A DNA stretch of 64,000 bases, taken from NCBI GenBank assembly GCA_963974915.1, contig CAXBES010000014.1:1-64000 (forward strand), given 5' to 3'. How positions within the stretch are numbered: position 1 is the first letter of the stretch; each line of letters begins with the position of its first letter. Positions 15,512-24,534 of the stretch are shown here, one piece after another. The stretch comes from CAXBES01 sp963974915. GTDB lineage: Bacteria; Bacteroidota; Bacteroidia; Flavobacteriales; Flavobacteriaceae. The translations under genes were made by a program, and so were the position numbers. The notes below the pieces were generated by a model, which had not been told where the DNA came from, searched no databases, and worked only from the letters and a program-made list of their open reading frames with translations.

Positions 15512-18500
15512 CTAATTCAACCTATAACTCACCTGTTCTCTTTCTAACTCATCTAACAATTCCTGCGAGATCTTTACTTTTTGCTTTCTGCTGGGCATAT
15601 TCAATTTTACCTTGTTCTCCAATTCGTAGATCACAAAATGTAAGTGCTTCTCCCCTTTATGCGTTCTAAACAGATCCTTCAGCAACCTAATTCGCTCCTC
15701 CTGCAATTCTTCAATAGGCATCTGAATGGTTAATTTTTTCGCCTGACTCTCCATTACATCATGCAACAATTGCATACTGTTGTACTGCAATCGCGGATCG
15801 CCCTTCTTACCCGTATCTCTGTTTGTCCATCCTTCTTTCACGAAAACCCTTCCGTAGATAAAAGAATTAGGCACCAAAAAGTGACGGAATTTCAAATATT
15901 CCTCCCCAAAGATCTTAAATTCATAACTGTCGTCGTAATCCTCAACCGTAAAGATCGCCCATCCCTTGCCTTGTTTAGACTCTCTGTGTTGAACATCGCT
16001 TACGATCCCACCAAAACAAAGTTCTCGGTTTACAAATTTCTCCAGCTCATTAAAATCTGAAACCTTACAATTGGTAAAACTCTTCATCTCAGTTTTAAAA
16101 TCGTCTAACGGATGTCCCGAAATATACACTCCTACTACTTCCTTTTCCAACTTCAATTTCTTCATCGTTCCCCACTCTTCACAAGGCGGAACCTCCGGTT
16201 CGGGAATTTGTACCTCACTAGCGTCTCCAAATAAACTTACTTGAGACGAATTCTGGGTTTCCTGATATTTTGAAGCATACCTCAACACCTTTTCAACAAA
16301 CATGACTCCGTCGCCATCGTCGTGTAAATATTGCGCTCTATGGGTGTCGAAACTATCAAATCCTCCCGCCAGCGCAAGGTTTTCAAAGGCTTTTTTATTA
16401 GCCGAACGCAAATCAATTCGCTTCGCCAGATCGAAAATAGACTTGTACTTTCCGTCTTTTCGGTTTTCAACAATGGTAGCAACCGCATTCCCCCCTACAC
16501 CTTTTATCGCTCCCATCCCAAAGCGTACCTTGCCTTCATCGTTTACTGTGAATTTGTAGAAAGATTCGTTCACATCGGGACCAAGAACTTCCATCCCCAT
16601 TCGCTTACACTCCTCCATAAAAAAGGTCACCTGTTTTATGTCGTTCATATTATTGGAAAGCACCGCTGCCATATATTCGGCAGGGTAATGAGCTTTTAAA
16701 TAGGCGGTCTGATAAGCGATCCATGCATAACAAGTTGAATGCGATTTATTAAAAGCATAACTCGCAAAGGCTTCCCAATCTTTCCAGATCTTCTCTAACT
16801 TTTCGGCATCATGCCCCTTCGCTACCGCCTGCTCTATAAACTGAGGTTTCATCTTATCAAGCACGGCTTTTTGCTTTTTCCCCATTGCCTTCCGAAGTAC
16901 ATCTGCCTCACCCTTGGTAAAATCTGCTAACTTCTGAGAGAGTAACATCACCTGCTCCTGATAAACCGTAATTCCGTAGGTTTCCTGAAGATATTCCTCC
17001 ATCGCAGGAAGGTCGTATTCAATTTGCTCTTCGCCGTTCTTACGTCTAATAAAACTCGGAATATACTCTAATGGTCCCGGACGATACAAAGCGTTCATCG
17101 CAATAAGATCGGCAAATACCGTAGGTTTTAACTCTTTCATATACTTCTGCATTCCGGCAGATTCGTACTGAAAGATTCCCACAGTTTCACCTCGTTGAAA
17201 TAACTCGTATGTTTTCTCGTCGTCTAACGGAAAATTATCGGGATCGAGATCTATATTATGTTTGTGCTTTACAAGTTTTACCGTGTCTTTTATAAGGGTC
17301 AACGTCTTTAACCCCAGGAAGTCCATCTTTAACAGTCCTGCACTTTCCACCACAGAGTTATCAAACTGTGTAACGTATAAGTCACTGTCCTTTGCGGTTG
17401 CCACAGGAACAAAATCGGTAATATCGCTGGGCGTAATGATTACCCCACACGCATGAATCCCGGTATTTCGAACCGATCCTTCCAGAATCTTTGCCTGATT
17501 GATAGTCTGAGCCTCCAGATCACTTCCTTCTGAAAGATTTAAGAGCTCATTTACCTTTGGCAATTCATCACTTCTAAATTTGCGCCGTAATTCCTGATCA
17601 CTTAAACCGAAAATTTTATTCAGTTTGGTCATATTCGGAATTAACTTCGAAATTCTATCGGCATCATTTAAAGGCAGGTCTAAAACCCGCGCTGTATCAC
17701 GAATGGAAGACTTCGCAGCCATGGTTCCGTAGGTAATGATCTGTGCCACTTGATTGCTTCCGTATTTCTCAATTACATAATCCATAACCCTACTTCTACC
17801 CTCATCATCAAAATCAATATCGATATCGGGCATACTCACACGATCCGGATTTAAAAAACGCTCAAAAAGCAAGTCGTACTTAATAGGATCAATATTTGTA
17901 ATCCAAAGACAATAGGCTACCACAGAACCAGCTGCCGAACCACGTCCCGGACCTACAGAAACATCCATATTTCGCGCTTCGCGAATAAAATCTTCAGTAA
18001 TTAGAAAGTATCCGGGATATCCCGTTTTCGCGATCACATCCAATTCGAAATCGATTCGCTCTTTTACTTCAGAAGTGATATCTCCATAGCGCTTTTTTGC
18101 ACCCAGATATGTAAGATGTTTTAAATAAGCATTTTCTCCCCGTTTCCCGCCATCTTTTTCATCTTCGGGATCCTGAAATTCTTCGGGAATATCAAATTTT
18201 GGAAGTAAAACATCACGAGCTAACGAAAAGGGCTCTATCTTTTCTATAATTTCAGAAACCGTACTAATCGCCTCCGGAAGATCCTCAAAAAGAGCTTTCA
18301 TCTCTTCCTGAGATTTAAAATAATACTCCTCATTTGGCAGTCCGTAACGATAGCCACGTCCCCGACCAATAGGAGTCGCCTGTTTTTCCCCGTCTTTTAC
18401 ACAAAGCAAAATATCATGGGCGTTCGCATTTTCTTTATCTATATAGTAAGTGTTGTTACATGCCACTAACTTTACTTCATGCTTCTTCGAAAAATCTACT

Positions 18501-19864
18501 AAAACCGAATTAACTCTATCCTCGTCCTCCTGATCATGGCGCATGATCTCCAAATAAAAATCTTCCCCAAATTCTTCCTTCCACCATAGCAACGCTTCTT
18601 CGGCCTGATGTTCGCCAATATTTAGAATTTTACTAGAAATCTCTCCGTACATACTTCCGGAAAGTACGATTACATCCTTTTTATACTTTTTTATCACTTC
18701 CCGGTCAATTCTGGGCACGTAATAAAACCCATCGGTATAAGCGATAGAAGCCATCTTCGCAAGATTGTGATAACCGTTTTTGTTCTTTGCCAGGAATACG
18801 ATTTGATACCCGTTATCCTTATGCGATTTGTTGGTATGATCGTCACAAACAAAGAATTCGCAACCCACGATCCCTTTTAGATTTTTATGACTTTCTTCTT
18901 CTGAAAGAGAACTGTTATAGCTATTCACAGCTCTGGTAAAGTGGAATGCTCCCATCATATTCCCACTATCTGTGATCGCAACGGCCGGCATATTATTGGC
19001 CACCGCAGCATCAACTAGATCCTGTGTGCTCGATGTTGACTGAAGTATTGAGAACTGCGAATGATTATGAAGATGCGCAAAGGGAACATCTTCGAGAGTT
19101 TCAATATTTTTTTTAAGTTCTTCGGAAGAAATATCCTGTGTATCTGACGCTGCTTCAAGCTCTTTCCGAATCTTTTCTGAAGCTTTTTTAAGATTGATAT
19201 GTTTTAATCCGATAAGTTCGATCTCCTTCGGATTGTCTTTCGAAAATTTCTCAAAATAATCCGGCTGCACGTCTAATTCTTCCGAAGTAAAGATTTGTCG
19301 GCGAATTAATTCCAAAAAGCATCGGGTAGTTGCCTCAACATCGGCTGTCGCGTTATGTGCTTCTGCAAAAGGTTCCTGAAACAGAAATTCATGTAATTCG
19401 GTAAGCGTAGGCAACTTAAATTTACCTCCTCTACCTCCGGGCAACTGACAAAGCTGTGCGGTGGTTTCGGTACACGTATCGAGCACGGGTAATTCCGGCA
19501 ACGGATTTTCCAGCCCTAATCTGTGATACTCTGCTCCCATAATGTTAAGATCGAATCCAACATTTTGCCCAACGATGAATTTCGTTCTGGAGAGTGCATC
19601 GGTAAACTTTTGGATCATCTCCCGCAAAGGGATTCCCTCTTGTTCGGCGAGCTCTGTTGAAATTCCATGGATCTTTTCCGCATCGAAAGGAATATTGAAA
19701 CCTTCCGGTTGCACCAAAAAGTCCTGATGTTCCACGACATTTCCCATGGCGTCATGCAATTGCCAAGCGATTTGAATACATCGGGGCCAGTTGTCACTGT
19801 CGGTTAAAGGTGCGTTCCAGTTTCGGGGTAACCCGGTGGTTTCGGTGTCGAATATTAAATACAT
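15512..19864 (-). CDS. dnaE: DNA polymerase III alpha subunit with fused N-terminal 3'-5' exonuclease
   Basis: 1450 aa. Residues 1-190 are a DnaQ-type exonuclease (IFDTETTGLP with the DxE motif; HNATADVEATTR). A PHP domain follows (AHLHNHSQFSILQ, about 263-275), then the polymerase core with VGPGRGSAAGS, the catalytic PDIDIDFDDEGR and the KSHSTCYAWIAYQTAYLK segment, and a C-terminal OB-fold region. The exonuclease-PHP-polymerase order is known in Bacteroidetes DnaE. The core replicative polymerase acts at the fork with the beta clamp. The restriction cassette directly follows it. Confidence 0.96.
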   Translation of the reverse strand: MYLIFDTETTGLPRNWNAPLTDSDNWPRCIQIAWQLHDAMGNVVEHQDFLVQPEGFNIPFDAEKIHGISTELAEQEGIPLREMIQKFTDALSRTKFIVGQNVGFDLNIMGAEYHRLGLENPLPELPVLDTCTETTAQLCQLPGGRGGKFKLPTLTELHEFLFQEPFAEAHNATADVEATTRCFLELIRRQIFTSEELDVQPDYFEKFSKDNPKEIELIGLKHINLKKASEKIRKELEAASDTQDISSEELKKNIETLEDVPFAHLHNHSQFSILQSTSSTQDLVDAAVANNMPAVAITDSGNMMGAFHFTRAVNSYNSSLSEEESHKNLKGIVGCEFFVCDDHTNKSHKDNGYQIVFLAKNKNGYHNLAKMASIAYTDGFYYVPRIDREVIKKYKKDVIVLSGSMYGEISSKILNIGEHQAEEALLWWKEEFGEDFYLEIMRHDQEDEDRVNSVLVDFSKKHEVKLVACNNTYYIDKENANAHDILLCVKDGEKQATPIGRGRGYRYGLPNEEYYFKSQEEMKALFEDLPEAISTVSEIIEKIEPFSLARDVLLPKFDIPEEFQDPEDEKDGGKRGENAYLKHLTYLGAKKRYGDITSEVKERIDFELDVIAKTGYPGYFLITEDFIREARNMDVSVGPGRGSAAGSVVAYCLWITNIDPIKYDLLFERFLNPDRVSMPDIDIDFDDEGRSRVMDYVIEKYGSNQVAQIITYGTMAAKSSIRDTARVLDLPLNDADRISKLIPNMTKLNKIFGLSDQELRRKFRSDELPKVNELLNLSEGSDLEAQTINQAKILEGSVRNTGIHACGVIITPSDITDFVPVATAKDSDLYVTQFDNSVVESAGLLKMDFLGLKTLTLIKDTVKLVKHKHNIDLDPDNFPLDDEKTYELFQRGETVGIFQYESAGMQKYMKELKPTVFADLIAMNALYRPGPLEYIPSFIRRKNGEEQIEYDLPAMEEYLQETYGITVYQEQVMLLSQKLADFTKGEADVLRKAMGKKQKAVLDKMKPQFIEQAVAKGHDAEKLEKIWKDWEAFASYAFNKSHSTCYAWIAYQTAYLKAHYPAEYMAAVLSNNMNDIKQVTFFMEECKRMGMEVLGPDVNESFYKFTVNDEGKVRFGMGAIKGVGGNAVATIVENRKDGKYKSIFDLAKRIDLRSANKKAFENLALAGGFDSFDTHRAQYLHDDGDGVMFVEKVLRYASKYQETQNSSQVSLFGDASEVQIPEPEVPPCEEWGTMKKLKLEKEVVGVYISGHPLDDFKTEMKSFTNCKVSDFNELEKFVNRELCFGGIVSDVQHRESKQGKGWAIFTVEDYDDSYEFKIFGEEYLKFRHFLVPNSFIYGRVFVKEGWTNRDTGKKGDPRLQYNSMQLLHDVMESQAKKLTIQMPIEELQEERIRLLKDLFRTHKGEKHLHFVIYELENKVKLNMPSRKQKVKISQELLDELEREQVSYRLN

Positions 19865-20028
19865 GAGGTAGTTTCCTTAAATAAAAATATAGCACAATTT
19901 TTAAAAAATAGATGCTAAATGCCTTCTGTTCTCCACGTAAAATGTGTCGCTTATGGCAGAAAGTAAAAATAGAAAAACACAATGCTTTTCCTGAATAAAG
20001 TTTTAAAGAGTTGTTCACATTAACACAT

Positions 20029-20053
20029 AAAAAAATCCCGCCAAAAGGCGGGA
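20029..20053 (-). terminator. rho-independent terminator of the DUF2383 gene
   Basis: Stem TCCCGCC/GGCGGGA (20036-20053) with AAAA loop; on the minus strand seven T residues follow (20029-20035). It lies 25 bp past the stop codon. Confidence 0.85.
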
Positions 20054-20077
20054 CTCACTTTCATAGCAATTTCATAT

Positions 20078-20533
20078 TTATGAAACGACAACTTCAAAAT
20101 TCTTTGCACTTTGTAAGGCGTTTTCAATACTTGAACGTTGCTTTGTCAAGATCTTTTGAGTTGTTGGTGGCAGCGTAGTATCATTGATAATTTCGTTGTA
20201 CTCTTCGATCGCTGCTTCTTCTCCTTTTTTCACTTCTTCCAGTATTGCTTCTTCATCGTTAGAAGTAAAGGTAGATTTTATACTCATCCAGGTTCTGTGC
20301 ATATCCCCTGTGACGCTCGTTCCTTTATCGGGTGACTCTCCGTAACTTCTTATTTCCGACTTTAATTCATGTCCGAAATCATATCTGTTCTGAGCTTGCG
20401 TTTCAAAAAATTGCTTCAACTTTACATTTTCCACAATTTCTGAGGCCTTTTTATAACCTTTTTCAGCGTCGTAATTCTTTTCAAGTAATTCATTTAATTT
20501 TTTCGACATTTTTTCAGTATACTTCATCTTCAT
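20078..20533 (-). CDS. PA2169-family four-helix-bundle protein (DUF2383)
   Basis: 151 aa, entirely helical. Two related helical hairpins, LLEKNYDAEKGYKKASEIV and KGEEAAIEEYNEII, with the conserved Glu/Tyr spacing of DUF2383, a ferritin-like four-helix bundle. Usually associated with stress or stationary phase; function unproved. ATG at codon 3 is an alternative start. Monocistronic, with a clear terminator. Confidence 0.8.
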   Translation of the reverse strand: MKMKYTEKMSKKLNELLEKNYDAEKGYKKASEIVENVKLKQFFETQAQNRYDFGHELKSEIRSYGESPDKGTSVTGDMHRTWMSIKSTFTSNDEEAILEEVKKGEEAAIEEYNEIINDTTLPPTTQKILTKQRSSIENALQSAKNFEVVVS

Positions 20534-20675
20534 TTTCTTTTTAAGTGGTGCAGAAAGCTATTTGTAATATCGAATATGAATTTCTGCTTTTCTTTATTCG
20601 ATATACTCTAATATACCATAAACATTAGGGTTAACAAAATAATTAACGCAAGCTTAGTACTTATTAACAAAGTTT

Positions 20676-20697
20676 AACCTCAATGAGAATTGAGGTT
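20676..20697. terminator. 9-bp hairpin with GAGA loop
   Basis: AACCTCAAT/ATTGAGGTT around GAGA, about 30 bp past the end of the lipoprotein gene. Perfect stem but no T-run directly after, so a terminator or RNA 3'-end stabiliser is possible. Confidence 0.4.
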
Positions 20698-20725
20698 ATA
20701 TAAATTAACAAAACAGTGTTAATTT

Positions 20726-21532
20726 CTATTCGTATACTACGTTAAATTGACCAAAAGCAATGCTTTTGGTAGAGGTAAGAAATGAGAATGTACCTTTAAT
20801 GACATTATTTACCTGATTGTGCGAGATAATACTGAGATTACCCGAAATAGCTTCCTGTGTGTCTCCGTTCTCGATATAATTCGCGATAAATCCCATGGCA
20901 GGTAGTTCAAAATTTCCCGGTTCAATCGTTTTTGGAACCGAAAGCAAGATCGTAATACTGGTAGAGCTTCCCGAAATAACTATCGAATTGGTATTCTCAA
21001 CAGCACTAATATTAAATGGATTAAACGGATTTCCATCAATGAAAGAAACAAATGTTCCGGCATTCGTTGAAGGGTTAAAGGCCGGCTCTACATATTGGGC
21101 AACAGGAATTTCGAAAAAAACACCATCTCCAACCCTTAAAGTATCAACACCGGTTCTTATAGCAGTGAACTCAAAAGCACCAGAAACAATCTTTGCCTCG
21201 GGATTATAATTACTAATTACAATATGGCCATCTCCGTCGGGATTCGTGAAATAGGTATTCCCGTCAAAATCTTCGAAGGCACCGTAATTATTGGAATTTC
21301 CACCAAAATCGTACGTTCCCGCTTGCAGATCGGCAACTTTCATGGTTAAAGTCTCATTTTCAGTAACCCCTTGAATTAGAAAACTCCCATCCTCATTTTC
21401 TGTCGCGCGTGCATCGATCGATCTATAAAGCTGATTATCTATAACCCCTTGTAGTGCCGGTGAATAGGTTTCTGTATTGTCACAAGAAAGAAATACAAGT
21501 AGTATTAGAACGAGGGGCAGTAGTTTTTTCAT
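20726..21532 (-). CDS. DUF6252-like lipoprotein
   Basis: 268 aa from the ATG at 21532; an upstream extension of the frame lacks sense as a signal peptide. Lipoprotein signal MKKLLPLVLILLVFLSC with the lipobox Cys at about 17. The mature part shows the DUF6252 pattern: a first half with LTMKVADLQAGTYDFGG and ISGAFEFTA-like strands, and a second half ending IKGTFSFLTSTKSIAFG, so the fold may be duplicated. Predicted outer-membrane or periplasmic anchored. Function unknown. Confidence 0.7.
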   Translation of the reverse strand: MKKLLPLVLILLVFLSCDNTETYSPALQGVIDNQLYRSIDARATENEDGSFLIQGVTENETLTMKVADLQAGTYDFGGNSNNYGAFEDFDGNTYFTNPDGDGHIVISNYNPEAKIVSGAFEFTAIRTGVDTLRVGDGVFFEIPVAQYVEPAFNPSTNAGTFVSFIDGNPFNPFNISAVENTNSIVISGSSTSITILLSVPKTIEPGNFELPAMGFIANYIENGDTQEAISGNLSIISHNQVNNVIKGTFSFLTSTKSIAFGQFNVVYE

Positions 21533-21587
21533 AATTCCTAAAAGTATATAGGGTTTTCGGCAAATGTAAAAATAAAAGTTTAATCCG

Positions 21588-21619
21588 TTGAATTTCAACT
21601 AAAAATTATAGTATCTTTG
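21588..21619 (+). promoter_or_regulatory. promoter of rpsP-rimM-trmN
   Basis: TTG (21588-21590) and TATCTTTG (21612-21619) fit the Bacteroidetes -33/-7 pair with a 21-bp gap. Transcription from about 21626 leaves a leader of about 130 nt before rpsP. Confidence 0.55.
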
Positions 21620-21625
21620 CAAACT

Positions 21626-21756
21626 TAAATTCAGGAAGCTGTTGATCTATTCTAAAGTGATTTTAGAAAGTTTAACAAACAACATTGTAGAGATAATTAT
21701 CTGATGTTGGGTTTCACAAATTATAACCGAGGTCGAGTACCTCAAAAATTAATTAT
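21626..21756 (+). promoter_or_regulatory. structured 5' leader of rpsP
   Basis: The long untranslated leader contains an A+T hairpin (TTCTAAA/TTTTAGAA, about 21650), the palindrome AGATAATTATCT, and GAGGT/ACCTC (21729-21743) ending 13 nt before the ATG. A ribosomal-protein autoregulatory leader is possible; no known riboswitch class is recognised. Confidence 0.3.
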
Positions 21757-22359
21757 ATGCCTGTAAAAATTAGATTACAAAGACACGGTAAAAAAGGAAA
21801 ACCTTTTTACTGGATCGTAGCTGCAGATGCACGCTCAAAAAGAGACGGTAAATACCTTGACAAATTAGGGATTTACAATCCAACCGTTAACCCTGCACAA
21901 ATTGAACTTGATGTTGATGGTGCAGTAAAATGGCTTCAAAACGGAGCGCAACCAACAGACACAGCAAGAGCTATTCTTTCTTACAAAGGAGCGATGATGA
22001 AAAATCATTTAGCCGGAGGTGTTCGTAAAGGTGCATTAACCGAAGAACAAGCCGAGGAGAAATTTAATGCTTGGTTAGAAGAAAAAGCAAAAGCTGTTGA
22101 GACTAAAAAAGCAAAACTTTCAGACGCAAAGCAAAAAGCCAAAGCTGAAGCCTTAGCTGCCGAAAAAGCCGTAAACGACAAGCGTGCTGCCGATGCTGCC
22201 GAAGCTGCTGCTCCTGCAGTAGAAGAAGTTGCCGAAGAAGCTGCTACCGAAGGTACGGAAGAAGCTCCTGCTTCTGACGCTACTCCAATAGAGGAAGCTG
22301 CTGCCGAAGCGAAAGCTGAAGAAGCTCCTGCTGCTGAAGACAAAAAAGAAGAAGAGTAA
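21757..22359 (+). CDS. rpsP: 30S ribosomal protein S16 with Ala/Glu-rich tail
   Basis: 200 aa against about 80 in E. coli. Residues 1-85 are canonical S16 (MPVKIRLQRHGKKGKPFYWI, DGKYLDKLGIYNP). The rest is a low-complexity acidic tail built from Ala, Glu and Lys. Extended S16 tails are usual in Bacteroidetes. S16 binds 16S rRNA early in 30S assembly. Operon with rimM (14-bp gap), whose product acts in 30S maturation. Confidence 0.97.
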   Translation: MPVKIRLQRHGKKGKPFYWIVAADARSKRDGKYLDKLGIYNPTVNPAQIELDVDGAVKWLQNGAQPTDTARAILSYKGAMMKNHLAGGVRKGALTEEQAEEKFNAWLEEKAKAVETKKAKLSDAKQKAKAEALAAEKAVNDKRAADAAEAAAPAVEEVAEEAATEGTEEAPASDATPIEEAAAEAKAEEAPAAEDKKEEE

Positions 22360-22373
22360 ATTTTTATAACGAT

Positions 22374-22898
22374 ATGCAAAAGGAGAATTGCTTCTACTTA
22401 GGCAAAGTCGTAAAAAAATATAGCTTTAAAGGGGAAGTCTTAGTTAAGTTAGACACAGACGAGCCCGAACTTTTTACTGATATGGAATCGGTTTTTGTGG
22501 AACAACACAAAAACCTGATTCCATTTTTTATTGAGCGTAGTTCGCTTCATAAGTCAACCCTGCTTCGTATTCGGTTTGAAGATGTTGATACAGAAGCCGC
22601 CGCAGACCAGCTTATTGGCTTACATCTTTATTTGCCGTTAGAGTTTCTTCCCCAACTAAGTGGCAATAAATTCTATTATCACGAAATTATTGGGTACACT
22701 GTTAATGATGTTTCCTTTGGAAATGTCGGTAAAATTACCGGAGTTAACGATGCTACCGCACAGGCTCTTTTCGAAATTGATCGTGATGGAAAACAAATAC
22801 TTATCCCTATCAACGATGCTTTTATCAAAAAAGTAGATAGAACTTCACAAACGATCATTTTAGATGTACCCGAAGGATTGATAGATATCTATCTTTAA
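22374..22898 (+). CDS. rimM: 16S rRNA processing factor RimM
   Basis: 174 aa, normal length. N-terminal RimM domain (YLGKVVKKYSFKGEVLVK) and C-terminal PRC-barrel (YHEIIGYTVNDV, LIPINDAFI, DVPEGLID). It assists maturation of the 30S head domain. Second gene of rpsP-rimM-trmN. Confidence 0.95.
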   Translation: MQKENCFYLGKVVKKYSFKGEVLVKLDTDEPELFTDMESVFVEQHKNLIPFFIERSSLHKSTLLRIRFEDVDTEAAADQLIGLHLYLPLEFLPQLSGNKFYYHEIIGYTVNDVSFGNVGKITGVNDATAQALFEIDRDGKQILIPINDAFIKKVDRTSQTIILDVPEGLIDIYL

Positions 22899-22908
22899 AA
22901 ACTGAAGC

Positions 22909-23652
22909 ATGTCTGCTACTTTTAAATTTAAACAGTTTACCGTAAAACAAGATCGTTGTGCCATGAAAATTGGTACAGACGGAGTGCTACTTGGTGCCTG
23001 GACTCCCCTTCCTGAAAATGTAAACAGGATTCTGGATATTGGAGCCGGAACCGGCATCGTCGCATTACAAATGGCACAAAGAACCTATGCCGAAACTATT
23101 GATGCCGTAGAAATTGATGAGGATGCCTATGAACAGTGTTCAGAAAACTTCGAGAATTCGCCCTGGGCAGACAGACTGTTTTGCTATCACGCCGCCGCAC
23201 AAGAATTTGCTTCCTATTTTTTAGATACAGAGGAAGATGAAGAAGAGTCTGAGGAGAAATATGATCTCATTGTTTCCAATCCGCCGTTTTATTCTGAAGA
23301 TTACAAAACTGCAAGCAAAGCAAGAGATCATGCTCGGTTTAATGATGCGCTCCCCTTTGAGCACTTAATTGGTTGTGTTCATGCCCTCCTCGACGAAACC
23401 GGCTTTTTCTCAATTATTCTTCCTAGAAAAGAAGAAGAAGCATTTATTGCGTTAGCTTCGGAAGCAGCTCTATTCGCTAATAAAATTTGCAGAGTACGAG
23501 GAACTATAAATTCTGAAGAAAAAAGAAGCATGATCCTATTTTCTTTCCGAAGTGCAGAAACTGTTATTGAAAATCTCACTATAGAAATTTCAAGACATGA
23601 ATACACCGAAGATTACAAAAAACTGGTGAAGGATTTTTATTTGAAACTATAA
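22909..23652 (+). CDS. trmN: tRNA1(Val) adenine-37 N6-methyltransferase
   Basis: 247 aa. Class I SAM methyltransferase: motif I LDIGAGTGI (42-50), acidic strand VEID (67-70) and catalytic NPPF (124-127), in the TrmN6/YfiC pattern with N-terminal FKQFTVKQDRCAMKIGTDG. Ten bp downstream of rimM, so third gene of the operon. Its 3' end overlaps that of the convergent hydrolase gene by 6 bp. Family assignment is firm; exact tRNA target is by homology. Confidence 0.85.
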   Translation: MSATFKFKQFTVKQDRCAMKIGTDGVLLGAWTPLPENVNRILDIGAGTGIVALQMAQRTYAETIDAVEIDEDAYEQCSENFENSPWADRLFCYHAAAQEFASYFLDTEEDEEESEEKYDLIVSNPPFYSEDYKTASKARDHARFNDALPFEHLIGCVHALLDETGFFSIILPRKEEEAFIALASEAALFANKICRVRGTINSEEKRSMILFSFRSAETVIENLTIEISRHEYTEDYKKLVKDFYLKL

Positions 23653-24531
23653 CAGAAAAGTTCGTTCTAACGGACGTGTTAAACAGGTTGGACCACCACC
23701 TCCCTTTATACTAATTTCAATCCCGTTATAGCTAAAAACCTCACATCCCGCCTCAATTAAACATTTTTTTGTGATGGGATTTCCTTCCACCATAACACAT
23801 TTTCTCGGGGCGATAGCCAGTACATTGCAACCCAAAGACTCGAACTCATCGTCTGGGACTTCTACAAAATTAAAGCCTCTTTTAATGAGCTCATTTCTAA
23901 ATTTAATAGGCATTAATGGCGAATAAACTACAGCCAAATCTTTATCCACCGGACTCAAAACCGACATAAGATGAAATACATCAGACTTTCCCTTGTAATG
24001 CGGCATTTCGGCAACAATAACATCGATTCCCTTCGGTTCTAAAAACGATTTTAGCTGTGAAATTCCCGATTCATTCGTTCTATATGTATGTCCAACAGCC
24101 AATGTTTTTTCATCTAACCATGTAACATCTCCTCCTTCCACAGTACCAGGAGATTTGATTTCACCCAAAATTGGAATTGCCAAAGCTTCAAAGGCTCGCT
24201 TTTGAGCTAGTGGTTCGCCCACACGTCCATTTTTTCCCATATTGCAAATAATCATTCCGAAGTCGGTTACAATCGAAGCGTCCCTACAATAAATGGAGTC
24301 TATCGAGAGCTCCTTTCGCAATGGAAATTTGTAAATCTCAATATGATCTTTATCTAACAAAGCCTCAAAAGACCTGTATTCGGTACGTGCAACATCAAAC
24401 TTAGGTTTTTCTAAATAGTGCAAAGTTTCCCATTGTGAGCTAAGAAACTCATCTGAGATAAACGCATTTTGAGCAGGTTTAATAAAAACTGATTTTAGTT
24501 GCAGAAATTCTGAATGATGCGTTGTTTTCAT
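23647..24531 (-). CDS. amidinotransferase-fold hydrolase (dimethylarginine dimethylaminohydrolase-like)
   Basis: 294 aa, typical for DDAH. Catalytic residues are recognisable: E132 in GTVEGGDV, H187 in DVFHLMS and C283 in GGPTCLTRPL near the C-terminus; also the substrate-binding YCRDAS (81-86). These enzymes hydrolyse the guanidinium of methylarginines or arginine to citrulline. It follows the APC permease gene with 3 bp between them, so the substrate is probably imported by that permease. Exact substrate (dimethylarginine, arginine or another guanidino compound) is unknown. Confidence 0.85.
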   Translation of the reverse strand: MKTTHHSEFLQLKSVFIKPAQNAFISDEFLSSQWETLHYLEKPKFDVARTEYRSFEALLDKDHIEIYKFPLRKELSIDSIYCRDASIVTDFGMIICNMGKNGRVGEPLAQKRAFEALAIPILGEIKSPGTVEGGDVTWLDEKTLAVGHTYRTNESGISQLKSFLEPKGIDVIVAEMPHYKGKSDVFHLMSVLSPVDKDLAVVYSPLMPIKFRNELIKRGFNFVEVPDDEFESLGCNVLAIAPRKCVMVEGNPITKKCLIEAGCEVFSYNGIEISIKGGGGPTCLTRPLERTFLL

Positions 24532-24534
24532 TTT

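Noticed and set aside
22005..22379. Open frame on the minus strand opposite the S16 tail, Ala/Ser-rich
   Set aside because: It is the mirror of the GCT/GAA-rich low-complexity tail of rpsP; codon bias, not a gene.
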